Notes: generated by a model from the sequence alone, not told the origin. Shown: positions 33,051 through 44,169, counted from the first letter of the stretch. The stretch is 64,000 bases of DNA from Sepioteuthis lessoniana (GCA_963585895.1 OY757934.1:38127758-38191757); one strand, 5' to 3'. Made by a program: numbers and translations.

Positions 33051-33704
33051 TAAAATAAGACTAACGATTTATTCCTTTAACTAAAAATTTCAAGTTCGAT
33101 ATTAATTGTACCTAAAAAGTTCCTTCAGAATGTATAATATCTTAGGAAAAATATAAAGTCTAGTATCTTTGGTTAAGAAGGAAATTTACTTCTTTATTAA
33201 AAAATTGAAATGTGAAATAGAACAGCTGTTTTAAGACTGACAAGCCTAACTAGAAATCATCCGTTTTAATTTATGACCCTTAAACGTTGACTGGTCAGAT
33301 GAGAATCTTCATTTTTGTCGATGAGGACGTACTTCATTTTTTACAGTCAATCGGCTATCTACAAATGCTTTGTATAACCTAAACACGTCTGCCTGGGATA
33401 TAATTTAATTTCCATGAGCCTGCGTTGACTTGTTAAACGTCTCTGCAACTTTGTCCGGAAGTTTAACTCATATATTTTTTTTTATCTTGTGCTGCATTTG
33501 TGAGAAATTTAATCAAAATGATTGTAATAATTTAAGATTACTCAGCTGAACATAAATTCTGACAAACAAACATGAATTGAATGTTTTCACACGGGTTTAA
33601 GGTTAAAATTCATCAACTGATTTTCAGTCTGGTTGTCAAGTTGAAAATAAAGCAAAATAATTCTAATTACTTTCTAGACGGCCTACTATGTCCATAGACA
33701 AACG

Positions 33705-33737
<33 letters not shown>

Positions 33738-33752
33738 TTTAAATTTCTTTTC

Positions 33753-33808
<56 letters not shown>

Positions 33809-35047
33809 ATACGTCCAGACTTCTGCCACTCTGTATTTTACTTTCTGATAGATTTTACTCCCTGACTTCTAATTAGCACAAACTTCTGAATGTTATGTTT
33901 CAATAACACAGGGGCACATCAGTTTAAATTGAAATGTGGTGTAATACAATTATAAAGCAAAAAATAATACAATTATAAAGATACTAACGGAAAAAGAGAA
34001 AAGAAAATAGTAATGGGAAAGTCATTATTTTTCCATTTCAACGTCTACTTTATACGGTTAGTGATAAAAGTGAAAGTTTCGGTTTAGCTTATCTGATGTA
34101 CACAGTGTGAGTGTCAGGTTAAGCATTATATGTTGATTATAAATCGGACAAAATGAAAATATATGAGGTAACAAATATTGTTGATTGATAAATACTGAAC
34201 TATTTTTTATGACAAAATATGTCTTGATAAACATTATCCAGTGATTAACGTTTATGTCTCTTAGTGAACACACCATATATTTATTCAATTAATGGTGACA
34301 GATATATCCGTCTTTGACCCTTGTGATTACAGACAAATGGATAAAACAATATATATTTGGTGAATTTTATAGTAAGATGTCGTAAGCATTTGAATTAGGC
34401 TGGCAGACCATTGTTAAGGAGTATGGTTCTCACTGTGTCTGATATATTTCTGGCCTTGAACAAACTAATCCAAGCTTAGTAAATTACTACAAAGCGGTGA
34501 ATTCATTCCTAACTAGACACCCAATAATTACGGATTTAAATCAAATGAATTTATTGCAAAAATCCAAAGGCACTCTGTCGTAGTTAAATAGTTTCAACGC
34601 CTGTCTCGTAGATCAAACCTTTATTTATGTTATACAGGTAATGATTAATTACAGAGTGATGGTATGATTGTGTGGGGGACAGAAGAAGCAAACCACTACC
34701 ACTGTCACAAGAAACACAAAGATATTTCGTGGTGAATAGATGTGACTTCTTTTAAACAAGACATTTGGTGTTTATTTTCAGTTTTTCTTAAAGGCCTTCG
34801 GGGAGTTGAAATAATCAAACACAAAAAATGTTATTGGCTCTCAGAAGAAATTTTAGAAAATGTAGTGGTCATAGATTAATACGCCCGAGAGTAATATGAT
34901 TTCTGACAAACGAAGAAAAAACATTTGATGATTTATAGCCAGAGTGGAATTTCTAATTAGAATAGAGGGTCTTTTGGTAAAAGCAGAAAGGGAAAAAATA
35001 TCCTAGTTTTTTTTAATAAAGCGTACATACATACATATATACATACA
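33003..35047. other. Unassigned spacer, about 2 kb
   Basis: (AT)n at 33003-33050, 33703-33732 and 33758-33806. Otherwise AT-rich single-copy-looking DNA. No exon-like open frame, no tRNA-like box pair, no SINE tail. This is the longest stretch without a recognised mobile element. Confidence 0.5.
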
Positions 35048-35319
35048 TATTTACCAACCCCTCCGCTCGGACAGGACTTGACACAAGGTCAATTTTTAAA
35101 CGGTGTTTAACAGGTTTGAATTCAGAGTTTTCCTTCTCCAAGGCTGAAGAACCTAGTCTGCCCGACTATTTACCCATAGATGGAGGGAGAATAGTTGGAT
35201 TCATACCTTTCCCAAGGGTATTAGTGCTATGTGAAATACAATCTGTCTCGTCCAGGATTTGAACTCGTGGCGCCGTGTCCATTTCCTAAGACGATAACCA
35301 TTAGACCACGGGCACCATA
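35048..35319 (-). mobile_element. SINE family A, full length
   Basis: Minus strand: head at 35319 (GGTGCCCGTGGTCTAATGG), B box AGTTCAAATCCTGG, then the complete body to TATTTACCAACCCC at 35048. A deletion of about 20 bases removes part of the CTAGGAGAAGG block. Flanked by ATACATACATAT on both sides, which may be a target duplication in a simple repeat. Confidence 0.85.
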
Positions 35320-35382
35320 CATACATATATACATACATACATTAATCTTTAATATCTCTCTCTTTTTCCCCCCACTCTCTCT

Positions 35383-35436
<54 letters not shown>
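35320..35436. repeat. CT-rich and (AT)n tract
   Basis: CT-rich DNA at 35354-35384 followed by (AT)n with one AC interruption to 35436. No gene. Confidence 0.9.
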
Positions 35437-35439
<3 letters not shown>

Positions 35440-35960
35440 GAAAGCAGAAAAACAGAAAAATCCAAATTGGTGAATTTATTGTGATATAAAGTCAACGTTA
35501 AACGTTTCGGTTTCAATAACCATCATCAGGGCTTTGATATCAGGAAAATTGTTCACACAGCGATGGATGCTTGCCGAAATAACAGGAGCAAATGCATACA
35601 ACAAAAAGATACAAACGTGCCCGTAGCGTTTTTAACTTAAAAATATTAAGTACGTGTTTGGCACGTGGAAAGATTTTTGAAAATGTTGGATTTCTTTTTT
35701 AAGAGACAAGAAAAATCCTCCTACCTTTTCAAGAAATACGCAAAGATAGGTAAGTTTTCGTATATACAGAACGTTTTGAAGTCACCCATGTTAGATGTCG
35801 TGAAAGAATATATTTAGTATTTGTTTTTCCGAAAGGACAGTATGAAAGTGAATATGGATCTAATTCCAAAGAGTATGAAGAAAGCAGAAAAACAGAATAA
35901 TCCTAATAGGTGAATTTATTGGGATGTAAAGTCAACGTTAAACGTTTCGGTTTCAGTATT
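35437..35960 (-). mobile_element. Direct-repeat element with hammerhead-like motif
   Basis: About 80 bp starting TGAAGAAAGCAGAAAAACAG occurs at 35436-35518 and again at 35875-35957, 439 bp apart. On the minus strand the first copy continues into CTGATGA (35529-35523), TGGTT...AAACC, GAAA (35508-35505), palindromic AACGTT-type stem III and ACTTT. The second copy keeps GAAA and stem III but lacks CTGATGA. Layout (hammerhead in direct repeats around a short insert) resembles metazoan retrozymes or the long terminal repeats of PLEs. Confidence 0.55.
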
Positions 35961-36087
35961 AGTATTGGACTGAAAAATTGCTTTATTTTCAAAGAGCATT
36001 TCGAGTGTAATGCTCAAATAAAATCTCACACCGATCTGCCGTTTTGTGATGTTACAATTGTACAAAAACATAATGTGAATTTTATTA

Positions 36088-36122
<35 letters not shown>

Positions 36123-36179
36123 CGAAACTATTTATTACATAAACGGAAAGGATAGTAGAGTAAAAATATATTTGTTCAT

Positions 36180-36210
<31 letters not shown>

Positions 36211-36395
36211 CTCGTGCGTGCACGCTCACTCGCGCATATACGTGTGTGCGAGTGCGTGTATGTGTGTGTGTGTGTGTGTGTAACATTTTTCTATGTAAAC
36301 AATCTGCTACATATAATCGAATTGTCCATCTCTATTAAAGAAATTATTCAAGTGAAATAGTCTTTTTTACGCGGTAGAAATAAAATTGTACGTAA
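35961..36395. other. Spacer with AC/AT/GT tracts
   Basis: (AC)n at 36090-36124, (AC)(AT) at 36179-36210 and GT-rich DNA at 36240-36281. A short open frame at 35910-36155 has no motif. Confidence 0.5.
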
Positions 36396-36582
36396 TATAT
36401 GGACCCCCACATTTGGCCAAACCAGGACGACCAGCTCGAACTTACATACAGCAGCTATGTGAGGACACAGGATGTAACCCTGAAGACCTGCCAGAGGTGA
36501 TGAATAATAGGGAGAAGTGGCGAGAGAGGTTCAGGGATATCCGTGCTGGTGGCACGACATGATGATGATGATGATGATTATA
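36396..36582 (+). mobile_element. RTE-like LINE, 3' end of ORF2 with (TGA)n tail
   Basis: The frame reads KPGRPARTYIQQLCEDTGC, NPEDLPEVMNNREKWRERF, RDIRAGGTT then TGA, directly followed by (TGA)n to 36582. It is the best-preserved 3' end of this family here. Strongly 5'-truncated, as usual for LINEs. Confidence 0.85.
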
Positions 36583-36814
36583 TTTTTATGCAGAAATTAA
36601 ATCCTACGCAGTCGAAATAGAATTTATTGTTACATGAAGTTTGATTCATAAATAATTCACTAATATCTCTTTATTGAACACTCCTGATGACGTAGAAAAG
36701 TAGGATTTTCTACTGTGACATAATTAAATAGCTTTTACTTTCATTTCAAAGGTAAAAATAAAAGGTACTGAATGGTAAAATGTTTTATTGTCGTAGCCAT
36801 TTTATTTTGGAACT

Positions 36815-37850
36815 GTTTGGTTGGTTGGTTGGTTGGTTGGTTGGTATGTCAAATATTCCTGGGTTATTACTGAAATCATTTTTTTCGAGCAGTTACATGG
36901 TTGCAAGTAACTAATAATTATTTGAAAACAATTAAAACTTTAAATCAACAATTCTATTTTATTCCCAGTTATATAGTTTCAAGTATTCCAATCCAATACA
37001 AATAGTTTATGCATAGTTATATTGTTTCAAGTATTCCTATCCAATACAAATAATCTATACATAGTTATATGGTTCACAAGCAATTATGTAACATAATTGC
37101 GGAGGGATTTCGTTTTATATATCTTGCCTTTCGGTTTAGTTAGGCTGATAACCTTTCGCTTAGTGCATGGGTTAGTTAGGTGCACACATTGAGTGCAGGT
37201 GTGCACGCGCGCGTGAGGTGGATGAAACAATCAGAGATGTCACAATAAAAACCCCAGATAGAAAAAGGATACCGGGGACGTGAATGACGTCATGCCCGGA
37301 AGCGCTGAGGAGTTTGGTGGATTTGAAAAAAAGCAGTTAGTTGAGATTCGAGTCTAGAGGAAAAAAAGTTGATTTTCGGAGCTCGCCGAGGCCAGACCAG
37401 TAGTTTGCGGCGGGGGTGCCGCACGTGGTGGGGGTCAGATGGAAAAAGTCAGCATATTTCGTGTTTTTCGGGATTCCCTATGTACATTTCACGTGTTCGT
37501 ATCTTGGTCGTATATTTTTGGACCTAAATGTTACAATTACTCCCATCTCATGATAATACTTTTTCGCACATAACTGCATGATTTCAAGAATTCCTAATAC
37601 AAATAATATACCCACAGTTGAATACTTATACACTGTGTACATTCATATTGTTTCAAGTATCCCAGTTTGATATTAATAATTTGCAAGTTATGCTATCAGT
37701 ATTTCAAGTAGATGAAGAGTTTCAACAAACTAATAATAAAGAAAACCTTTGGAAACAATTATTCTAAATGAAAATAATTTGCATCCATTTTTATGATTTA
37801 AGTAGATGAGACCCAAATAGATACTACCACTCCTAAGCAAATTGAACAAG
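36815..37850 (-). mobile_element. SINE family C' interrupted by an LTR
   Basis: (TTGG)n at 36815-36844 is the complement of the (CCAA)n tail end. Minus-strand tail units (TATAGTTTCAAGTATTCC on the plus strand) at about 36950, 37020, 37068, 37570, 37640 and 37690 lie on both sides of the 449-bp insert 37087-37535. A C head remnant (AGATACTACCACTCC) is near 37815-37840. Confidence 0.6.
37087..37535 (+). mobile_element. Solo-LTR-like insertion
   Basis: Begins TGTAACAT and ends ATGTTACA, an 8-bp inverted repeat typical of Gypsy-type LTR ends, with the 4-bp repeat ATTA on each side (37083-37086 and 37536-37539). About 449 bp, richer in GC than its surroundings. A perfect CRE-like palindrome TGACGTCA lies near 37286. 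A second copy is at 51576. Internal coding sequence is absent at both places. Confidence 0.6.
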
Positions 37851-38844
37851 TCGATAAAAAGCGAATATTTTCAGTCTACAGAAATATACAGCTTTAGATT
37901 ATTTCGACCTATGTCAAACTGGCTTTTACGCCATTACTCTTGACGAAATTTCAGTTCAGCAAACGTCATTAAGTCATTCAAGAAGCTCATCCTCATTATG
38001 TTAAAAGGACTTGAAATATTTTTTTCCTCAGAAATATGCTTAAAATAAATAAAATAAAAAATATTACGAATAAGTAAGCAAGAAAGAATTTAAAATGCAA
38101 TTAAAACACATTAAAAATATATATGCAGTACAATGAAATATTTAGATCGAAAAATTGAAAACAAATCTACACCATTACGTACATTATAAATATTTTATTA
38201 TTCTTTGAAAAACAGGACTAAAATTTGTTATTAATATTCTTTAAGATTTAGTGATAGCTATATTTTTCGCGGGTTATTTATGCTAGTTTTGCTGTGCTTG
38301 TCTTGATTTCAAAGCATTTTAAATGCATTATGTCCAGTTTACGTCAAAATCCGATATATGTAATGGCTTTTAGAATCAATTAATGACATAGGGAGAGGTA
38401 TAAATGTATACAAAAATTAATATGCTGAAAAGTCACGAGGGAATCTCATAAGAAAACATAGAAAATTAGGTGAATGTAGATTTGTATGTTCTTGTATTAT
38501 TCAATAAATATAGTTAAAAAAAAAAAAAAAAAAAAAAAGACGCTAGAGATATCAATTAGCAAAATTTCTATCCCTAATTTTTTTTTCAGAAATTAAAAGC
38601 TATGAATGTGATGTTGATCTTTATTGCTTTGTTAAGATGTCTGTTATTGTACGTTGCTCCAAGGTTTTTGGAAGACTCAGACAAACAAAGTGAAAAAATA
38701 GCAATATGCATTTAAACACTTGTTCATCCCCTCTCGCGATTCTTTTTTTAAAGCAATAAAAATGAATTTATTAAAAGAATCAAAGCTCACCTCGTCGTCA
38801 TCCTCGTCGTCATTTAATAGTCACTAAGTTAGCCTCGTAGATAA
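37851..38844. other. Spacer with an A-tailed retrocopy-like end
   Basis: AATAAA at 38503-38508 precedes a run of about 23 A (38516-38538), as in a retrocopied polyadenylated transcript. The upstream 140 bases do not match anything I know. No open frame of interest. Confidence 0.4.
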
Positions 38845-39500
38845 AATACAACTGGAGCGTGTCTGGTGTAACGATTATTATCGTAAGAAATAGATTCAGC
38901 TTGCCAAGGATCAGGTCCCAGACGAAGCTATTTGCATTTCACTCCGTAGTAATGCTTTTAGAAAAGGCATGAATCCATGTCTTCTCACACCACCACCAGC
39001 TATGGGGAAATAGTAGGTTTGGTTTGATTTGGTTTTATGGTACATCAACTATTGTAGGTTATTTAATGCCAAATCCATTTTTATACATATAAACAGTCCT
39101 TTTTCAAGTAATTCAGTTTAGCATAAGCACTCAGTTTAGTTCTATTTAACTCATAGATAGAACCCTATCAGGTGCTACCATTCTGGGCCTGAGTGGACCT
39201 GGAAGTGATGGAAATGAAAAGGTACTCTGCATTCCCCAAAGATCCAGCATTACTGGAACCTCACCATCAGAGTTTAGTGTCATATCCAGAAAACTCGTTG
39301 TGAGGGTCTTACCCCTCTGCAGAGAAGCAATCGATGTATTCTACAGCTCCAGCTGATTGGGCAAAGCAAACAGTTGGGTAGACGAGGGTCTTTCAGCTTT
39401 GTACGGTGAACGGTCTAGACGAAGGAAAACTTTGAATTCAAAATAGCTGAACTGAGTTTGAAAAATGAGCTTTATCGATTTCTGCTTGAGGTGGATTGAG
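38845..39500 (+). mobile_element. SINE family A split by a family C SINE
   Basis: 5' part 38845-39011 (GTGTCTGGTGTAACGATTAT, CAGACGAAGC, ATTTCACTCCGTAG, CCAGCTATGGGGAAATAG). 3' part 39378-39500 (GGTCTAGACGAAGGAAAAC, TTTGAATTCAAAATAGCTGA). The insertion point is within the AAATAGTAGGGCAGA block. Confidence 0.7.
39012..39367 (-). mobile_element. SINE family C inserted in SINE A
   Basis: Minus strand: starts GCCCAATCAGCTGGAGCTGT at 39363, runs through GAATGCAGAGTACC, CAGGTCCACTCAGGCCC, one TTGAAAAAGGACTG unit, GGATTTGGCATTAAATAACC and ends in a (CCAAA)-rich tail at 39012. A short tail with one unit; 356 bp. Confidence 0.8.
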
Positions 39501-39594
39501 TAATTACTCATGGGATAGTGAGTTTTATATTTACTGAGTATCACATACTCGTAGCCTCGTATCAAATCAAATCTACTCTGTCTTTTTTTTTTTG

Positions 39595-40080
39595 TTTTTT
39601 GTTTTTTTTGTTGAATAACATATCAATCTTCGTAAGTTCATTTAATATCAAAGCCATCCTTATAGAATAGTATTAATATCATTTAACCGATAGTTGGGGG
39701 AGGATAAGAGGGTTCAAACTTTCATCCAAGTGTAATCGTCCGAAAGTGAACGAAATAGCGTTACTGGAATTCGAACTCGCTTACTTCAAGGGGTGTCCTC
39801 GTGGTGTAATGGTTAAAGCGATGAACTGCGGAATCGTAGTACGCGAGTTCGTACTCCACTCACGCTATTACGTTCACTTTCGGGCAAATACCCTTTGAAA
39901 AGGTATGAACCCCCTTATCCTCCCAGCTATGGGTTAAATAGCACCACTACTGTTCTTCTAGGAGAATGGCTTTGGTATTAAATAACCTAAAAAGAGTTGA
40001 TATGCCATTAAACAAAGAAACAAACCAACCAATCGCTTACTTCAAGGCTACAGTCTATCATGTCAGCCATTAACGCCACT
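39595..40080 (-). mobile_element. SINE family B split by another B
   Basis: Minus strand. The 3' part 39595-39790 has the tail ATATCAATCTTCG, CCGATAGTTGGGGGAGG and GAATTCGAACTCGC on the plus strand. The head resumes at 40047-40080. A plus-strand B copy with a 14-bp TSD lies between. Confidence 0.8.
39791..40032 (+). mobile_element. SINE family B, complete, 14-bp TSD
   Basis: Perfect duplication TCGCTTACTTCAAG at 39777-39790 and 40033-40046 fixes the ends. Head GGGGTGTCCTCGTGGTGTAA, then TGGTTAAAGCG as A box, GAGTTCGTACTCC as B box, and the tail GTTGATATGCCATTAAACAA with AGAAACAAACCAACC. 242 bp. It inserted, inverted, into an older copy of its own family. Confidence 0.95.
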
Positions 40081-40124
40081 AAGACTCACAGCAATCTACA
40101 CAAAATAAATAACTAAATACTTGA

Positions 40125-40390
40125 TCGTGGTGCAGTGATTAACAAGTTTGTCTTGCAAATCTATTACCATTGAGGAGCCAGTTCGATCCTTACTATGAGC
40201 CTTCTAACTTATGACCTTGTATCGAATTTATGTGGGGCTTAGTATTTAGCGCTTCCTGTCGTGTAACAATTATCGAATAAAACAAGTAGATATTTGCCAA
40301 GGAGTTCGAGTCTTACGACATGCTATATGTATCGCCACATATTTCTGGTCTTGTGCCAAGCTAAACTAAGCTTCCGAGATACAATAGCTG
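40125..40390 (+). mobile_element. SINE family D, two diverged copies in tandem
   Basis: The first has GATCGTGGTGCAGTGATTAA and AGTTCGATCC at 40131-40200; the second has AAGGAGTTCGAGTC (40301) and CTGGTCTTGTGCCAAGCTAA. tRNA-like A and B boxes are recognisable but worn. Related minus-strand copy at 48370. Confidence 0.5.
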
Positions 40391-40635
40391 GATAGTGAAT
40401 TGAATCCTTCACGGCTGCCTCATACCTGCAGATTTGTGCCTAATCTAAGCTATGCTTATTTTTAGGGCCGCAACACGTCTATATTTTCAGACGATTTAAT
40501 TCATGCTAACATTTGTAAAATACTTATGTAAAGATTTTCTAGTTTCTACAATGAGTACTTGTAGTACTAGTAGTAGTAGTAGTAGTAGTCTGATGTTTAA
40601 AGATAGGAACCGTTAGAGTAGATTCACGAGTTTCG
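40391..40635. other. Spacer with (AGT)n
   Basis: (AGT)n of about 9 units at 40562-40588. No other feature. Confidence 0.7.
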
Positions 40636-40735
40636 ATATCAGTTCTTTATTTCCTGGTATATGATCCTTTGTGGGTTATTTACTGCCAAAGCCATCGTCA
40701 TAGAAAAACAGTCATGGTACTATTTAACCCTTACC
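40636..40735 (-). mobile_element. SINE family B, tail fragment
   Basis: Plus strand shows GGGTTATTTACTGCCAAAGC, CATCGTCATAGAAAAACAG and GGTACTATTTAACCC, the complement of the B body and tail. Head missing. Confidence 0.65.
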
Positions 40736-40879
40736 AACACAGGTGATCTATTCATAATGGTGAAGGCTTCTGAAGGACCTGTCACACTCTTTGGTTGATA
40801 TGAGAGCAGAAGAGTGGTGCACCAGTGTCCCACAGATTATGCCGAACGACTCGTTTGACAAAAACTGTGGGACATAGGT

Positions 40880-41085
40880 TTTTAATTCAGTAGTTACCTT
40901 TCTCCTAGACCGGTTGCCTTACCAAAGCTAAAGAACCCACACCATCTATTTACCCATAGTTGGGAAGAAAGGGGTTGATTCATGCTTTTTCCAAGGGCAT
41001 TAACACGAACAGAAACGCAAACAGCTTCGTCGGGTTCATTTTCTTACGACGATAACCGTTACCTCACCCGCGTTTCCCAATGATA
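40880..41085 (-). mobile_element. SINE family A, diverged
   Basis: Minus strand: GGTGAGGTAACGGTTATCGT head, AACCCGACGAAGC in place of the B box area, ATTACACGTTCGTGTT-like body, CTATGGGTAAATAG and CCGGTCTAGGAGAAAGG. The 3' end is cut off. Confidence 0.65.
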
Positions 41086-41699
41086 CTGATAAGTATAGGA
41101 TATGACGTGAAACTGTGAGTTCGAATAGGATGGAAATTTATTACAAATTCTAACATCACCATCAAATCATAAAAACGAAAAAACACTCACCTTCCGATCT
41201 ATTCATAGTCAATTCACATTTTTTAAAAAATCAGAAGGCCGTCTTACCTGAAAAGCAAAACAAAAAAATCATTATTTTTCACTTCCAAATTTAAATTACT
41301 ATATTCTTTCTCGCACATTTCTCAATATTCTTTAAAAAAAAAAAAAGATCCAACTGAAGTAAAACAAAACTGGCCGTTACTCAACAAAAGTGATCTGGCA
41401 AATAAATCAGAAAAATGATTTGACAGTGTGAGAGTTGTAAATATTGGAATTGGAATGCACAAAATGCAACGAAATATTTCGATTACTGGTCGAATTTAAG
41501 AGAAAGTTTACTCGGTCCGAAATCGAATATCTGTCATTCTAATATACATTGTTGATTGATTGATTATAATGGCATGTCAAGTCGTCAAAAGTTATGGAAT
41601 CACGTTCATTATACATTTTTGTATTGCTGTTTCTTTAGAGATTTTTTTATTCGGTCTGATCGAATACGAATGATTGGTAAACATATGAATTTGATCAAT
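41086..41699. other. Unassigned spacer
   Basis: AT-rich, no gene. 41556-41600 (ATTATAATGGCATGTCAAGT) may be a worn shared SINE tail, but the rest does not follow. Confidence 0.4.
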
Positions 41700-41925
41700 A
41701 AAGGGCTCCCTAACAAGTACTACTTCTCCAGGTCAGAGTGGACCTGGGAGTAATGGCAATAAAGAGATGAGTCTATAATCTCCAGATCTCCAGAACTAGA
41801 ACTTCAACATTAGATGCAGTCTAGTATTATACCCATGACGCCTCTTTGGGAGTGCCTAACACTTTGCAAGGGATACAGTCCGTTTGTCCCACCGATAGAG
41901 CGTTTTCGAGAACTAAGTTTCGACA
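41700..41925 (-). mobile_element. SINE family C relic
   Basis: Plus strand shows CAGGTCAGAGTGGACCTGGG, AGTAATGGCAATAAAGAG, CCAGAACTAGAACTTCAAC and CTAGTATTATACCCATGACG, the complement of the C head in the right order but diverged, with extra sequence after 41860. Confidence 0.55.
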
Positions 41926-42404
41926 GTGCAACTGCCAGATTGATGGTATTGACGATATAAAATGAGACAGATTAGTTATTTTACGGAATAATAGGAGATT
42001 CGTTGAAGGGATGAACAGGATTATTCACTGACTTCACACTCGAATCAAAAGAAAACTCTTTTCCTGGTCAAGAAAATAGATGGGGTTTTGGTGGTTGACA
42101 ATGCTTGAGTTGAAAATTCTATGTAGCTAGGAATCAGGGAACTAAGATGAAAAGGTATACCACACGCATGAATAAATACCCTATAGATCAGAACAATCAA
42201 AACGGGTATAATTAGGTAATAAATATTTACAAAATCTAAAGTATTTAAACTCTGTGAACAAGAAATCAAGTTTGGTTAGAAAACTTGCGCACTTGAGAGA
42301 ATTGTACACCAGGAAATATTTTTGTACAGATACTTATAATTTTTATACGAGTACATACGTTTTTTTGGTCGGGTACATAAAATTTTTGTACGGATATAAT
42401 GTTT

Positions 42405-42800
42405 TTATTTATCCAACTCTTCCACAATGAACAGGATGTGACACAAGGTTAATTTTTTTAAACGAAGTAAAACTTTTTTGAAATAAGAGTATTCTTTCTC
42501 TTAGTCTGGTTGCCTCATCATCATCATCATCATATCGCGCTGTTAGCACGGATATCCCTGACCCTCTCTCGCCACTCTTCCCTATAGTTCATCGCCCTAG
42601 GTAGGTCTTCAGGGCAACATCCTGTATCCTCACATAGCTGCTGAATGTACGTTCGAGCTGGTCGTCCTGCTTTTGCGCGGCCATCTGGACTACTATTTAC
42701 CTATAGCTGGAAAAAGAACAGATGGATTCTTGCCTTTCACAAAGTAAAAAAAAAAACTGACAGCTTCGACCAGAAGTTGAACTCGAATCGCCATTACAGT
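42405..42800 (-). mobile_element. SINE family A split by an RTE 3' end
   Basis: 3' part 42405-42513 (ATCCAACTCTTCCAC, ACAGGATGTGACACAAGG, CTTAGTCTGGTTGCCTCA on plus). 5' part 42681-42800 (GACTACTATTTACC, AGTTGAACTCGAATCGCC). Between is a minus-strand LINE end starting with (ATC)n. Confidence 0.7.
42514..42680 (-). mobile_element. RTE-like LINE, 3' end
   Basis: Minus strand frame: GRAKAGRPARTYIQQLCEDT, GCCPEDLPRAMNYREEWRER, VRDIRANSA then a stop and (GAT)n tail (plus (CAT)n 42516-42532). Inserted in SINE A after CTGGTTGCCTCA. Confidence 0.85.
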
Positions 42801-42986
42801 AAGTGCACTTCATTTATGCATTCCTAACGTTGGTTAAATTTAAATGCTGTAAAGTTTGATAATAAATAAAATTTAATAATATCCGTTTTAGTTGTATAAA
42901 GTTCCACTATAAATAATAAAACCCTGTTATCGTTGATTAGAAGTTTTTATTTTATTTAAAAGATTGTTAGAGGTGTACTAATTCAT
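42801..42986. other. Spacer
   Basis: AT-rich DNA; ends with the left copy of the 19-bp target duplication of the next element. 42835-42935 resembles 43745-43830 (AATGCTGTAAAGTTTGATAA versus AATGCTAAAGAGTTTGATAA), so an unnamed repeat is present. Confidence 0.5.
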
Positions 42987-43273
42987 CAGAGGTCCCCGCG
43001 GACTTTCTCGAAACCTATGTATGGCACTAGACCTTCGTGTCTAGTTCAAGCCATAACCCGGCATACGTGCCCGGACCCACTTTTGGGTTCGTGAAACTGC
43101 TTGCCTCATCAGGCCCTCATTGCACCAAGTGAGCCGATGAGCAGCATAGACCAGCAGGGTTCGAGTCTCGGCTTGTTCCCGACCTTTCCCTCCCCTTTAT
43201 CCCCACTTTAATCGGCCTTTGGGCTTTTGACCATGTGTCAAGTCGTGTCTGGTGGGAGGCAACGACAAATAAA
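42987..43273 (+). mobile_element. Young structured SINE (family K), 19-bp TSD
   Basis: Perfect duplication TAGAGGTGTACTAATTCAT at 42968-42986 and 43274-43292. 287 bp, GC-rich against its surroundings. A tRNA-like part with B box GGGTTCGAGTCTC is at about 43125-43175, but it is preceded by about 140 bp of hairpin-rich sequence (ACTAGAC/GTCTAGT, CCGGCA/TGCCCGG, ACCCA/TGGGT) holding a second B-like TAGTTCAAGCC. The 3' end folds (GTCGT/ACGAC) and then reads AAATAAA. Single copy in the window; the perfect TSD says recent. Confidence 0.85.
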
Positions 43274-43292
43274 TAGAGGTGTACTAATTCAT

Positions 43293-44169
43293 GGGTGAGA
43301 CTTTATTCTTCAAACCTTTCCATTTCAGACTATTACTTGTTTTACTCCATAAAACGCTCTTTATCTGGTCAACAATTTAAAAGATCATTATTTAAAAAAA
43401 TCTCGACGAATACTTCGAATTAAAACCAGAATCGTTATTCTATAATGGAATCAGTTCTTAACTGAAACATGGCGAAAGGTTTTGGAAATCCAAATAAAAT
43501 GCTTTTAATACTGAAAAAAAATACTATGAATTCATACGAATGAAATATTTCGTCAAAATGAAGCCGAAGATATTAGTATAAAAAGAATGAGCACCTTTTC
43601 CTCAACAAGATTTCACCTTGAAAAAATTATGGAGCTAGGATGGAAAATTCTACAATAGTTTTGAGACTGAATGAAGATTATACTTACTATATAAACTTTT
43701 GCATAGGGGTGTATTTTCCCGCTGATTTTGGTTACTGAGTTGGAATGCTAAAGAGTTTGATAATATATATTGCCTAATAATATTCGTTTTTATTGTATAC
43801 GGTTCCACTGTGAATGATAAAAACCTGTGGTCATAGGTTTGAAGATTTTTTTGATAAAAAAATTGCTTGTGGGAAGTGGACATAGATAGTCAGGTTCACT
43901 TCCTATGATGATAACTATTACGCCATGTGCGAATCCTGAAGATACCAGTATTTTATTAGTTTCGTGTGAAACATCGTACAATAAAAACGGTTTATCAGCA
44001 GGCATTATTTATCTACAGCATTAAAACTGAAACCAAACGTAAGACTATATTGCTGTCCAAAAATAAGTACACCTCATTTATATTTATGCAATTTTATTGT
44101 TGCTTACAAAAATGTTGCATTTTTATTTTCATTTACTGAACTGTAATGCAATAGATTTTGATAATACTT
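43293..44169. other. Unassigned spacer
   Basis: AT-rich, no exon-like frame. 43745-43930 repeats parts of 42835-42935 and also holds a worn SINE A piece (TTCCTATGATGATAACTATT, ACGCCATGTGCG) near 43900-43930. Confidence 0.4.
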
